Shown here one piece after another: positions 8,099 through 17,153 of a DNA stretch of 64,000 bases. The notes under the pieces are model-generated. The model made no database searches and was not told the DNA's origin. It was given only the letters and a program-made list of their open reading frames with translations. The position numbers were made by a program, and so were the translations under genes. This DNA is from PALSA-243 sp963743705. Lineage in GTDB: Bacteria; Acidobacteriota; Terriglobia; Bryobacterales; Bryobacteraceae. The number at the start of each line of letters is the position of its first letter. Position 1 is the stretch's first letter. Location of the stretch: the NCBI GenBank assembly GCA_963743705.1, contig CAVUQS010000019.1:682001-746000 (forward strand), written 5' to 3'.

Positions 8099-8665
8099 CT
8101 ACTGGGCCGGGGTGGCGGCATCCCGCTCGCAGAGCAGGACCTTTTCCATGCCGTCGATTTCCTGGAATTTGACTTCGATGATTTCGATGTCGGTGGTCTG
8201 CACGCCGCGTCCTATGAAAGCCGCTTCGATGGGAAGCTCGCGATGTCCACGGTCGATCAAGACGAGAAGCCGGACGCGGGCGGGACGGCCGAGTTCGAAC
8301 AGAGCGTCGAGCGCGGCGCGGATGGTGCGCCCGGTGTAGAGGACGTCATCCATCAGGACGACGTCTTTGCCGCCGACGTCGAACTCGATTTCGGTCATAT
8401 TGACGACGGGTTTGACATCGACAGTGCTGAGGTCGTCGCGGTAGAAAGTGATATCGAGGATGCCGACGGGTACGGCGCGCTTTTCGAGGGCCGCGATTTT
8501 TTCCGCCAGGCGCTGCGCCAGGGGAACACCGCGGCGGCGGATGCCGATGAAGGCGAGGCGATCGAGATCTCCGGTTTTTTCCAAGACTTCATGGGCCAGG
8601 CGGACGAGCGTACGGTCAATTTCGGAAGCGCTCATCAACTGTGCTTTTTCGCGGGTAAGGGGCAT
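8099..8665 (-). CDS. pyrR: PyrR, pyrimidine operon regulator / uracil phosphoribosyltransferase
   Basis: The 188-residue protein (ATG at 8665, MPLTREKAQL) has the PRPP-binding loop 'DVVLMDDVLYTGRTIRAA' and the 'FIGIRRRGVPLAQRLAEKI' segment typical of PyrR. PyrR binds UMP and pyr mRNA to lower expression of downstream genes and may have weak uracil phosphoribosyltransferase activity. It leads the pyrR-pyrB-pyrC operon. Only 66 bases separate its start from the divergent Lon-N gene, which leaves little room for a classical attenuator leader; I do not see the antiterminator/terminator pair there. Control may act on translation instead (inference). A longer in-frame start at 8686 is possible but poorer. 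Confidence 0.92.
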   Translation of the reverse strand: MPLTREKAQLMSASEIDRTLVRLAHEVLEKTGDLDRLAFIGIRRRGVPLAQRLAEKIAALEKRAVPVGILDITFYRDDLSTVDVKPVVNMTEIEFDVGGKDVVLMDDVLYTGRTIRAALDALFELGRPARVRLLVLIDRGHRELPIEAAFIGRGVQTTDIEIIEVKFQEIDGMEKVLLCERDAATPAQ

Positions 8666-8719
8666 GGCTCGAAGATAGGGTAGCACGCCCAGGTACTATG
8701 CCAGAAAGGCGAAACCGCT

Positions 8720-8725
8720 GATAAT
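8720..8725 (+). promoter_or_regulatory. -10-like box directly before the Lon-N gene start
   Basis: GATAAT ends six bases before the ATG at 8732. If it is a -10 element, transcription would start at or next to the start codon and the mRNA would be almost leaderless. There is no Shine-Dalgarno sequence and no clear -35 box. Similar boxes precede the genes at 23654, 26071 and 47851. Confidence 0.35.
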
Positions 8726-8731
8726 GTAGGC

Positions 8732-9358
8732 ATGCCGTCGCAGCTCATTCCATTGTTCCCGCTGCAGTTGGTTGTGTTCCCGCGCACTCATCTTCCGCTT
8801 CACATTTTTGAAGAGCGCTACAAGGAAATGACGGGCAAAGCACTGCGCGATAATTCGGCTTTCGGCATTGTGCTTGCGAGAGAAAACGGCATTGTGAACG
8901 CCGGATGCACGGTGACGATCGAGAAGTTGCTGCACACCTACCCCGACGGGCGTATGGATCTTCTGACGCGCGGGCAGAGCCGCTTCGAGATCGCGGATTT
9001 GAACGAGGAGAAGAGCTACCTGCAGGCGGAAGTGGACTTCTTCGACGACGAAGATATCGACCCGCCGCCGGCGGATTTGCGCACGCGCGCGCTGACGAAT
9101 TTCAAGGCGCTGGTGGAAATGGGAGGCGGACCGGACCGCGAAGCGGATTTCAACGATCCGCAGATGAGCTTTCAACTGGCGCAGGCATTACCGGATCTGG
9201 ATTTCCTGAATTCGTTGCTGCGGCAGCGCTCGGAGACGGAGCGCCTGCGGCAACTCAATCAATATCTGGAAGCATATATTCCGCGCCAACGCGCCGTGGA
9301 GCGCATCAAGGCGGTAGCGCCAACCAATGGATTCGGCGGTAAACCGGCAGGGATCTAG
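8732..9358 (+). CDS. Lon N-terminal (substrate-binding) domain protein
   Basis: The 208-residue protein carries only the Lon N-terminal domain: 'IPLFPLQLVVFPRTHLPLHIFEERYKEM' at the start, 'FGIVLARENG' and 'GCTVTIEKLLHTYPDGRMDLLTRGQSRFEI'. It ends with a helical bundle ('LRQLNQYLEAYIPRQRAVERI'). There is no AAA or protease domain, so it is a stand-alone domain protein as found in many bacteria, perhaps a substrate adaptor. Its stop is immediately followed by the TonB-like gene start (adjacent codons), which suggests one transcript. It is divergent from pyrR. Confidence 0.85.
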   Translation: MPSQLIPLFPLQLVVFPRTHLPLHIFEERYKEMTGKALRDNSAFGIVLARENGIVNAGCTVTIEKLLHTYPDGRMDLLTRGQSRFEIADLNEEKSYLQAEVDFFDDEDIDPPPADLRTRALTNFKALVEMGGGPDREADFNDPQMSFQLAQALPDLDFLNSLLRQRSETERLRQLNQYLEAYIPRQRAVERIKAVAPTNGFGGKPAGI

Positions 9359-10739
9359 ATGAAGATGACGATTCGCGGCAACTCCCATTCGCTGCGAAAG
9401 ACGTCGTCACTTGCTGTCTCCCTATTTATACATGGCGCGGCGCTGGGTTGGGTGATTGTGGGCGCGACTCTGGGCTTCGACGAAAGCCCGAGGCCGATTT
9501 ACGACCAGGAAATCAAGCCCCACGAGACCAAGATCATCTGGTATCACTTGCAGGCGCGGGTGCCGAATGTGCGTCCGGTGGAGGCGAAGCCGAGCCCGAA
9601 GCCGCCGCGCGCGGTGCGCAAGCTCGACCAGAATCTGATCGCGGGCAAGAAGGAGCTTCCGCTGCAGCAGAAGATCTGGATGCAAGACCCGCCGAAGGCC
9701 GAACCGCCGAAGCCGAAGATCGAGCCGCTGCCGAATTTGCTGGCGGTGGCGCCCACGCCGAAATTGGAACCGCGGAAATTCGTGCCGCCTCCTCCCCCGG
9801 TTGTGAAACCGAAGGAGGTGGCGAAGATCGAGGATGCTCCGGACGCGGCGATCAAGCAAACGGCGATCACGATGGCCGACTTGCCGATCGCGCCGACGCT
9901 GCCGCGCGCGGTACGCAGGTTCACGCCGCCGCCGGCTATTCGGAATACGCCGCCTCCACCAGCACCGGTGGACACGGCGGCGCCGCCCGATGCCGCGCCG
10001 GTGGCAGCGCCCGCGCCGACGATGGCGATCGTGGGACTGGACCCGGCGAAGACGATGGAGATCGTGAAGCCGCCGGCGCCGCGCGAGGCGGAATTCGCCG
10101 CAGGACCCAAACCGAATCCCGACGGGGAGAGCGCGCCCGCGAACAAGGCGATGCTGAGCGTGCCGAGTATTTATGCGAGCGGCGGTCCGAAGGATATTCA
10201 TCCGCTCACAGCGGTGGACCTTGCGCCGACCTCGCAGAAGAATCTGATGGCCGCGATGCGGATGTCCGGCGGCGTTCCGCACACAGGCCGCGCCGAGCAG
10301 ACAGCCGCCGCACGTTACCACTTCACCCGACCCGCGTATGAATGGCCGTATGATTTACATGATGGCGATTCAGATGCCGAATATCACCAGTTACTCGGGA
10401 AGCTGGATGGTCTGGTTCGCCGAGCACGAGCCGCTGCCGGGCGGACCGCCGCTCGAAATGCGGCCGCCGGAGCCGGTGCGCAAGGTGGATCCCCGATACG
10501 TTCCCGATGCGGTCAATGAGCGCGTGGAAGGCATTGTGCGACTGGCGGCGGTGATCCGGAAAGATGGACATATCGACACCGTGGAACTGCTGAAACACCT
10601 GGATGACCGCCTGGACCGCACGGCCGAGGAAGCGCTTGCGAAATGGATTTTTGAGCCCGCGCATCGCGACGGGACGCCGGTGGATGTGGATGCGGTGTTC
10701 GAGATTCCATTCCGCCTAGCCCCGCGAGCGCGCAAATAG
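9359..10739 (+). CDS. TonB-like energy transducer protein, frameshifted
   Basis: The N-terminus ('SSLAVSLFIHGAALGWVIVGA') is the single membrane anchor of a TonB protein. About 200 Pro/Lys/Ala-rich residues follow, the periplasm-spanning stalk. The C-terminal domain ('EPVRKVDPRYVPDAVNERVEGIVRLAAVIRKDG', 'ALAKWIFEPAHRDGTPVDV') is a TonB C-terminal domain but lies one base out of frame; the shift falls about 10,300-10,338, near a CCC run. Between stalk and domain, 'MIYMMAIQMPNITSYSGSWMVWFAE' is a beta segment seen in acidobacterial homologues. I treat it as one gene of about 460 residues with a one-base sequence error or mutation. It starts one codon after the Lon-N gene and would energise the TonB-dependent receptors further along. 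Confidence 0.75.
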
Positions 10740-10743
10740 ACGA

Positions 10744-11427
10744 ATGCGCCAGTCGTTGATCATCGATGCCGACGATACGCTGTGGGAGAACAACATCTAC
10801 TTCGAGCGCGCATTCGAGGAATTCGTGGCGTTTCTGGGCCACTCGTCGCTCAACGCGCGCGAAATTCGCGACGTGCTGGATGCGATTGAAGCGGTGAATG
10901 CGAAGATCCACGGCTATGGATCGCTGAATTTCGGGCGCAACCTGAAGCAGACGTACGAAAGGCTCTCGGAGCGTTCGATCCACGAGGACGATTTGCGGGC
11001 AGTGATGAGTTTCGCCGAGCGCATTCTGGAATGCCCGATGGAAGTGATCGAAGGCGTGGAGGAGACGCTGGATTATCTTGCGGGGCGTCACGAGCTGACG
11101 CTGTTCACGAAGGGCCATGCGGACGAACAGAGGTTGAAAATCGACCGCTCGGGGCTGGGCCGCTACTTTGCGCACACGGCGATCGTGAAGGAGAAAGATG
11201 CGCCGGCTTACCGGGCGTTGGTGAGCGAGCGTGCGATGGATCCGGAGCGGACGTGGATGATCGGGAATAGTCCGAAGTCGGATGTGAACCCGGCGCTGGA
11301 GGCGGGGCTGGGCGCGGTGTTTGTGCCGCATGCGCATACGTGGGTGCTGGAGAAGGAAGAAGTGCGGCATGGGCATCCGCGGCTGGTGACGGTGGAGCGG
11401 TTTGAGATGTTGCGGGAGCGGTTCTAG
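10744..11427 (+). CDS. HAD-superfamily hydrolase
   Basis: The 227-residue protein has HAD motif I 'IIDADDTLWENN' at residues 6-17, a helical cap with 'FGRNLKQTYERLSE', motif II 'LTLFTKGH', a Lys in 'AIVKEKDAPAYRAL', and motif III/IV 'TWMIGNSPKSDVNPALEAGLGAVFVPH'. This is a cytosolic phosphatase or dehalogenase-like enzyme with unknown substrate. It starts four bases after the TonB-like gene stop. The extra D in 'DADDTLW' is common in a subset annotated as putative hydrolases. A tandem-hairpin repeat follows the stop. Confidence 0.85.
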   Translation: MRQSLIIDADDTLWENNIYFERAFEEFVAFLGHSSLNAREIRDVLDAIEAVNAKIHGYGSLNFGRNLKQTYERLSERSIHEDDLRAVMSFAERILECPMEVIEGVEETLDYLAGRHELTLFTKGHADEQRLKIDRSGLGRYFAHTAIVKEKDAPAYRALVSERAMDPERTWMIGNSPKSDVNPALEAGLGAVFVPHAHTWVLEKEEVRHGHPRLVTVERFEMLRERF

Positions 11428-11440
11428 GGGGGCGCACGCA

Positions 11441-11480
11441 GCACGGGCTAAAGCCCGTTGCAGGCTGAAGCCTGCCCTAC
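11441..11480. repeat. REP-like tandem hairpin element
   Basis: Two adjacent perfect palindromes share the same core: ACGGGCT-AA-AGCCCGT (11443-11458) and CAGGCT-GA-AGCCTG (11461-11474), followed by CCCTAC. This layout is typical of dispersed REP-like elements in Solibacter-type genomes (from memory). It lies just after the HAD gene and could also stop transcription. A nine-base direct repeat, CAAATTGGG, follows at 11480 and 11491. Confidence 0.6.
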
Positions 11481-11531
11481 AAATTGGGAACAAATTGGGG
11501 GGCGGGTGCGTATCCTTGCCGACGAGGATCT

Positions 11532-12452
11532 ATGCGCTTACTTCCGGCCATCGCGCTTGCGCCTGCTTTACTGGCGTTAAACGGTTGTCTGTACATCGAC
11601 GGCAACTTTGCGAGGTTCAACCGCGATTTTCACTTCAGCTACCCGCTTTCGGCGGGAGGCCATCTCTCGGTGGATGGGTTCAACGGCGCTATTGAGATTA
11701 CGCCGTGGGACCAGGCAACGGTGGATATCAGCGGGACTAAATATGCTCCGAGCGAATCGGAGGCGGATGCGATGACGGTTGGCATCGATCACACGGCCAC
11801 CACCGTCTCGATCCATGTGCCGCACCAATATGACTGGCACGGCAATCGCGGCGTTCACTTTGAGATCAAAGTTCCACGGGGCACGGTGCTGGAGCGTATC
11901 GTGACGTCGAACGCGCGCATTCACGCGGTGGAGGGTATCGGGCCGGGGCGATTCAAGAGCTCGAACGGTACGATCGACGTGGAGAAGTTTCGCGGCGCGC
12001 TGGACATCGAAACCAGCAATGGCCGAATCAATCTCGACGATGTGCAAGGCGATATCACCGCGCGGAGCTCGAACGGGCGCGTGCGGGCGGACGGAATTCG
12101 CGGGTCATTGGCGGCCCAGACCAGCAACAGCAGCATTCACGCGAGTTTGTTGGCCGCCGACCGCGATGTGCGCGCGGAAACGCGCAATGGGGCGATCGAT
12201 CTGATTCTGCCGGGGGGACTGACGCAAGACGTCCGGGCGAGCACGAGCAACAGCTCGATCACGGTGCGGCTGGGCGACCCCGCGAACGCGCGCATTTCGG
12301 CGCGCACCAGCAATTCGTCAGTGACTTCGGATTTCGACGCGCAGATGCACGGGGAAATGCGACGCAATGAGATGGAAGGGGCAATTGGCGCGGGCGGGCC
12401 GCTGCTCGAATTGACGAGTTCCAACGGACCGATCCGGATTGTCAGGCAGTGA
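11532..12452 (+). CDS. DUF4097-type beta-helix lipoprotein
   Basis: The 306-residue protein starts at ATG 11532 (MRLLPAIALAPALLALNGC), giving a lipoprotein signal with lipobox LNGC. Repeated units such as 'TSNARIHAVEG', 'SSNGTIDVEKFRGALDIETSNGRINLDDVQGDI', 'SSNGRVRADGIRGSLAAQTSNSSI' build the right-handed parallel beta-helix of DUF4097 'putative adhesin' proteins. It ends 'LTSSNGPIRIVRQ'. It is expected in the outer or inner membrane facing the periplasm; its role is unknown, though such proteins often sit with anti-sigma or stress loci. It is convergent with secA. Confidence 0.85.
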   Translation: MRLLPAIALAPALLALNGCLYIDGNFARFNRDFHFSYPLSAGGHLSVDGFNGAIEITPWDQATVDISGTKYAPSESEADAMTVGIDHTATTVSIHVPHQYDWHGNRGVHFEIKVPRGTVLERIVTSNARIHAVEGIGPGRFKSSNGTIDVEKFRGALDIETSNGRINLDDVQGDITARSSNGRVRADGIRGSLAAQTSNSSIHASLLAADRDVRAETRNGAIDLILPGGLTQDVRASTSNSSITVRLGDPANARISARTSNSSVTSDFDAQMHGEMRRNEMEGAIGAGGPLLELTSSNGPIRIVRQ

Positions 12453-12497
12453 CAGCATAAAAGGTCGAGGCTGGACAGACCAGGAGGTCAGTCGTAC

Positions 12498-15380
12498 TTA
12501 GGTGCCGTGGCACTTTTTGTATTTTTTGCCGCTGCCGCAGGGGCATGGATCGTTGCGGCCGACCTTCGCGCCGCCGTTGACGGTTTTGGGAGCGCTCGAG
12601 CCATCGCCGCCGAAGGTTAGGGCGTCGAGTTCGCGATCCTTTTTGCGCAGCGTGGTTTTGGTGAAATCCTCCATGGTGGCTTTCGCCGCCTGGCGCTGCT
12701 GCTCGTTGGGATCGGGCTTGGCCGCTTCCACTGCCTCGGCGTCGTCTTCGTCCTCGTCCGGGTAAGGACCGGAGGGCTGCGCGCCGGTGTTGACTTGCAG
12801 GAAGTAGAGATAGCGGACCGTCTCATCTTCGATGCGGTCCATCATGGCCGTGAAGAGATCGTAGGATTCCCTCTTGTATTCGACCAGCGGGTCCTTCTGG
12901 CCGTAGGCGCGATTGCCGATGCCCTGTTTGAGCTCGTCCATCGACAGCAGGTGATCTTTCCACTGGTTGTCGATGACCTGCAGCATGACGATGCGCTCGG
13001 TTTGGCGCATGACGTCGGGGCCGACGAGGTCTTCTTTTTCCTGATACTTTGCCTGCAGGCGCTGGAAAATGTGATCGGCCAGCTCATCGCGGGTGAGGCC
13101 CTGCATATCCGCGGGCGATACGCGCGCACCGAACGAACTGAGGACGTCATTGGCGAGGTTGGCGAGGTCCCAAGTCTCGGGGTGTTTGTCCTCGGGGCAG
13201 CGCATGTCGATGAACTGCTCGACGATGCCGCGCGCCATATCCATGATGCGCTCTTTTTGATCGACGCCTTCGAGCAGTTGCCGGCGCATGCCATAGACGG
13301 CCTGGCGCTGCTTGTTGTTGACGTCGTCATATTCGAGCAGGTGTTTGCGCGCTTCGAAGTTCTGCGCTTCGACGGCCTCCTGGGCCTTGGCGATGCGCTT
13401 AGTGATGAGGCCGGACTCGATGGGCACATCTTCTTCCATGCCCAGGCGCAACATGAGGTTTTGCATGCGCTCGCCGCCGAAGATGCGCATGAGATCGTCC
13501 TGCAGGGAGAGATAGAAGCGCGAGCTGCCGGGGTCGCCCTGACGGCCGGCGCGGCCGCGAAGCTGGTTATCGATGCGGCGTGAATCGTGGCGCTCGGTGC
13601 CGACGATGTGCAAGCCGCCGAGAGCTACGACTTCGTCGTGTTCCTGGTCGGTGCCCTGCTTGAAACCGTTGTAGAGCTCGTCCCATCTGTCGCGCCGCAC
13701 GCGATAGAACTGATCGTCGTGCGTGAAGTAGTAGAAATGCTCGTCGGCGATGTACTGTTCCTGGTTTTCGGGAAGGCGCTCGGCGATCTTCTCTTTGAGG
13801 CAGGCATCCTTCGCCATGAACTCGGGGTTGCCGCCGAGGAGAATATCGGTACCGCGGCCCGCCATGTTGGTGGAGACGGTGACCATGCCGCGCCGCCCGG
13901 CCTGGGCGACGATGGACGCTTCCCGCTCGTGATTCTTGGCGTTGAGTACTTCGTGCCGTACGCCGAGGCGCTTTAGAATTCCGGCGAGACGCTCCGACTT
14001 TTCGACGGAGATGGTGCCGACCAGAATCGGTTGTCCGGTGGCGTGCATCGCCTGGATTTCCTTGGCGGCGTTGCGGAACTTTTCTTCCTCGGTGCGGAAG
14101 ACGATGTCCGTGTTTTCCTTGCGGATCATGCTCCGGTTGGTGGGAATCACGATGACGTCGAGCTTGTAGATCTTTTCGAATTCCGCGGCTTCGGTTTCGG
14201 CCGTACCGGTCATGCCGGACAGCTTCTTATACATGCGGAAGTAGTTCTGGAAGGTGATGGTGGCGAGCGTCTGGTTTTCGCGCTGGATGCGCACGCCTTC
14301 CCTGGCTTCCACGGCCTGGTGCAAGCCATCGCTCCAGCGGCGGCCGGGCATGAGACGTCCGGTGAACTCGTCAACGATGACCACTTCGGGGCCTTCGTCG
14401 CCATCGCGCACCACGTATTCGCGGTCGCGCTGATAGAGCACGTGCGCGCGCAGGGCCTGCTGTACGTGATGGTTGTATTCGATGTTGGCGGGATCGTACA
14501 GGTTGGCGAGGTCCAGCAGTTTTTCGACCTTGAGCACGCCCTCTTCGGTGAGCGCCGCCGACTTATGCTTTTCGTCGATGGTGTAGTCGCCGGTGGTGTA
14601 TTTTTCACCGGGCTCGCGGCCTTCGATGACTTCGCCGCGTACCAGCCTGGGGATGATGCGGTTGATCTTGTAATACTTGTCGGTGGATTCCTCGCTCGGC
14701 CCGGAAATGATGAGCGGGGTACGCGCTTCGTCCACGAGGATCGAATCGACTTCGTCGACGATGGCGTAGTTATGCACGCGCTGCACACAATCCTCGATGC
14801 GGAACTTCATGTTGTCGCGCAGGTAATCGAAGCCGAATTCGTTGTTGGTGCCGTAGGTGATATCGGAGTTGTAGGCGTCCTTGCGTTCCTGGTCGTTGAG
14901 ATCGTGCACGATGACGCCGACGCGCAGGCCGAGGGCTTTGTACAGGCGGCCCATCCATTCGGAGTCGCGCTTGGCCAGGTAATCGTTGACGGTGACCAGA
15001 TGCACGCCCTTGCCTCCGAGGGCGTTGAGGTACGCGGGCAAGGTGGCGACCAGCGTTTTGCCTTCGCCGGTTTTCATTTCGGCGATCTTGCCCTTGTGGA
15101 GAACCATGCCGCCGATCAACTGGACGTCGAAATGGCGCATGTTGAGGAAGCGGCGGCCGGCTTCGCGTACGACGGCGAACGCTTCGACGAGGAGATCGTC
15201 GAGCGTGGCCCCCTGGGCTATGCGTTCCTTGAATTCGATGGTCTTAGCGGCCAGGTCGATATCGGACAGCGCGCGCATGGCCGGTTCCAGTTCGCCGATG
15301 GCGGCGACCGTCGGCAACATCGCCTTGACCTCGCGCTCGTTTTTGGTGCCAAATACCTTGGCCAGAACGGTATCAATCAT
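12498..15380 (-). CDS. secA: Preprotein translocase ATPase SecA
   Basis: The 960-residue motor drives unfolded preproteins through SecYEG. It starts MIDTVLAKVFGTKNEREVK, has the Walker A region 'MKTGEGKTLVATLPAYL' near residue 100, 'DEVDSILVDEARTPLIISGP' (Walker B and preprotein cross-linking region), 'GMTGTAETEA', 'VSTNMAGRGTDILLGGNP' and 'QLRGRAGRQGDPGSSRFYLSL'. The C-terminal tail has an acidic linker and ends with the zinc-binding CPCGSGKKYKKCHG, which recruits SecB or membrane lipids in other species. The length exceeds that of E. coli (about 900), mainly by insertions and the acidic linker. It is monocistronic and intact. Confidence 0.97.
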   Translation of the reverse strand: MIDTVLAKVFGTKNEREVKAMLPTVAAIGELEPAMRALSDIDLAAKTIEFKERIAQGATLDDLLVEAFAVVREAGRRFLNMRHFDVQLIGGMVLHKGKIAEMKTGEGKTLVATLPAYLNALGGKGVHLVTVNDYLAKRDSEWMGRLYKALGLRVGVIVHDLNDQERKDAYNSDITYGTNNEFGFDYLRDNMKFRIEDCVQRVHNYAIVDEVDSILVDEARTPLIISGPSEESTDKYYKINRIIPRLVRGEVIEGREPGEKYTTGDYTIDEKHKSAALTEEGVLKVEKLLDLANLYDPANIEYNHHVQQALRAHVLYQRDREYVVRDGDEGPEVVIVDEFTGRLMPGRRWSDGLHQAVEAREGVRIQRENQTLATITFQNYFRMYKKLSGMTGTAETEAAEFEKIYKLDVIVIPTNRSMIRKENTDIVFRTEEEKFRNAAKEIQAMHATGQPILVGTISVEKSERLAGILKRLGVRHEVLNAKNHEREASIVAQAGRRGMVTVSTNMAGRGTDILLGGNPEFMAKDACLKEKIAERLPENQEQYIADEHFYYFTHDDQFYRVRRDRWDELYNGFKQGTDQEHDEVVALGGLHIVGTERHDSRRIDNQLRGRAGRQGDPGSSRFYLSLQDDLMRIFGGERMQNLMLRLGMEEDVPIESGLITKRIAKAQEAVEAQNFEARKHLLEYDDVNNKQRQAVYGMRRQLLEGVDQKERIMDMARGIVEQFIDMRCPEDKHPETWDLANLANDVLSSFGARVSPADMQGLTRDELADHIFQRLQAKYQEKEDLVGPDVMRQTERIVMLQVIDNQWKDHLLSMDELKQGIGNRAYGQKDPLVEYKRESYDLFTAMMDRIEDETVRYLYFLQVNTGAQPSGPYPDEDEDDAEAVEAAKPDPNEQQRQAAKATMEDFTKTTLRKKDRELDALTFGGDGSSAPKTVNGGAKVGRNDPCPCGSGKKYKKCHGT

Positions 15381-15519
15381 GAAGTGTGAACGGGACGGGC
15401 GTACAATCCCACCTACCAGTTTAGCAGGCGCGGACGTCCGGGCCCGCGCAAGTTGTTTTGTGTAAACGATTGGCCGCGAAACAGGCTGCTAATTACAGGA
15501 CGAGACGGGGGATGCGGAT

Positions 15520-17153
15520 TTAGCTGGACTGGGTGGACGACGTGTCGGGGGGGCCGAACTCCTTATCGAGTTGTTGCACGAGGTCGGCGCGGTCGATGCT
15601 TAGCCAAGCCTCGCGAGCGGCTTGGATGTGTTGAGCGCGCTGGTCGTTGGAGGTAGTGCGGGCCAGACGCTGGTGAGCGCGGCCGATAGAATAGGGTTCT
15701 GCGATTTGTTCATACAGGCCGAGCGCTTGCTGGTAGGCATTGTTTGCGAATTCGGCGTCCGAAAGACGCGCTATATCGCCCAGACTCTGGATGCAATTGG
15801 CCTCGCCCAACACGTCCCCCACTTGCCGGTACAGGGGCAGCGCCGCTTCATACCGTTGCCTCGCTTCTCCGTGATTTAATTGTGCCAGTGCGATATCGCC
15901 CAGACTCTGGATACAGTTGGCCTCGCCCAACACGTCCCCCACCTGCCGGAAAAGCGGCAGCGCCGCCTCATACCGCTCCCGTGCTTCAAGCTGATTCGAC
16001 CGCTCCAGTGCGATATCACCCAGCCTCTGTATGCAGTTCGCCTCCCCCAACACCGAGTTCACCTGCCGGTACAGCGCCAGCGCCGCTTCATACCGCTCCC
16101 GCGCTTCCCCGTAGGTCGACCGCGCCAGCGCGATATCCCCCAGACTCCGGATACAGTTGGCCTCGCCCAACACGGAGCCCACTTGCCGGTAGAGCGGCAA
16201 CGCCGCCTCATACCGCTCCCGCGCTTCCCCGTGCTTGGACCGCGCCAGCGCGATATCCCCCAGACTCCAGATACAGTTGGCTTCGCCCAACACATCGCCC
16301 ACCTGCCGGTACAGCACGATCGCTTTTTCAAGGTGCGAGACAGCCGTTTCGTAGTCAGGAATCCAGCGCAGTGGGCCTCCGAGCGCATAATGCAGTGTCT
16401 GCGCAAGATCATTCAGCTCGCCGACGGCTACTCGAAGGGCCAAAGATTCCCGGAGGGCGGTTGCGGCATCCCGCCACTGGTAACGCGCTGAAAAGCCCAA
16501 ACCGGCACGATAGAGGAGGCGGGCCAAGGCAGCCTCTGATCCGGGTTTGCCACGTAGCCGTGCCGCCTCCGCCAACGCCATTTCTGGATCCGGGCCGGAG
16601 CGCGATGGAAGCTCCGAAGGCATCGAACGTTCGGCACCGCTAACCATTGCGACCTCCGGTTCGACCCAGGCAACCTGCGTCCTGATGGACCACAAATCCG
16701 GGGCATTTTCGCGCAAAACCTCTTGCAGCCACGGGGCACCAACAAAAATGACTGGCGCGTGCCATTTGCGGCGGAACGGGTTACGATGCTGGTTCAGTGC
16801 GGAAACGCCTCTCGCCCAAGCTTCGCGCCAGGCACCGCACTCCGGCGAGCCCTCGGAGACCACGCGCTCTACCCACACGGCGCCTGCGTCCGGGTCTACT
16901 CCTTCGGTAATAGCGAGTTAGCAATTTCCCGCAGGCGATCCGGCGGGGTGGTTTCGATCTCCACAAGTTTCTTTCCGGACGCGGCAAATCGGCGGATGAG
17001 GGCGTCGCGGCAAACGGCGGCACCCTCTTCGTTGGGCACCAAAAGCACAACGAACGCGAAGCCTTCGTTGAGATCGAGGAGCGTCAGCAGGGCTTGCCAA
17101 TCGAGCGATGCGCCCAGATTATAGCGTCCAGCGAACGTGGAAATATCACTCAC
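15520..17153 (-). CDS. TPR-repeat protein coupled to the ATPase gene, frameshifted
   Basis: Two open frames form one protein of about 540 residues. The first (ATG 17153) reads 'MSDISTFAGRYNLGASLDWQALLTLLDL' to 'LREIANSLLPKE', stopping at 16896. One frame over, the reading continues 'TEGVDPDAGAVWVERVV..HAPVIFVGAPWLQEVLRENAPDLWSIRTQVAWVEP', as expected for one domain; the shift lies about 16,900. Residues about 270-480 are 40-residue TPRs of the form GEANCIQSLGDIALA..GEARERYEAALPLYRQ, four almost identical plus one diverged. The start overlaps the ATPase stop by ATGA, so the pair is translated together. The N-terminal alpha/beta domain may interact with the ATPase; the TPRs would bind a partner. 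A role in sensing or immunity is inference. Confidence 0.75.
15750..16315. repeat. 120-base tandem repeats inside the TPR gene
   Basis: The sequence 'gcctcgcccaacac..' recurs every 120 bases (about 15,802, 15,922, 16,042, 16,162, 16,282), each unit encoding one 40-residue TPR. Units are nearly the same at DNA level, more so than protein constraint needs, which points to recent duplication or gene conversion. It is coding, not a CRISPR. Confidence 0.8.

Noticed and set aside
8666..8731. PyrR attenuator
   Set aside because: I looked for a terminator/antiterminator pair and found none in the 66 bases.
9448..10341. 297-residue frame inside the TonB-like gene
   Set aside because: Alternate frame of a Pro/Ala-rich stalk; the frame starting at 9359 has the membrane anchor.
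14031..15389. 452-residue open frame on the plus strand antisense to secA
   Set aside because: It is a shadow of the high-GC secA gene; its residues show no domain and secA is unambiguous.
15750..16315. Regular 120-base repeats considered as a CRISPR
   Set aside because: The period encodes 40-residue TPRs in frame; there are no spacers or cas genes.
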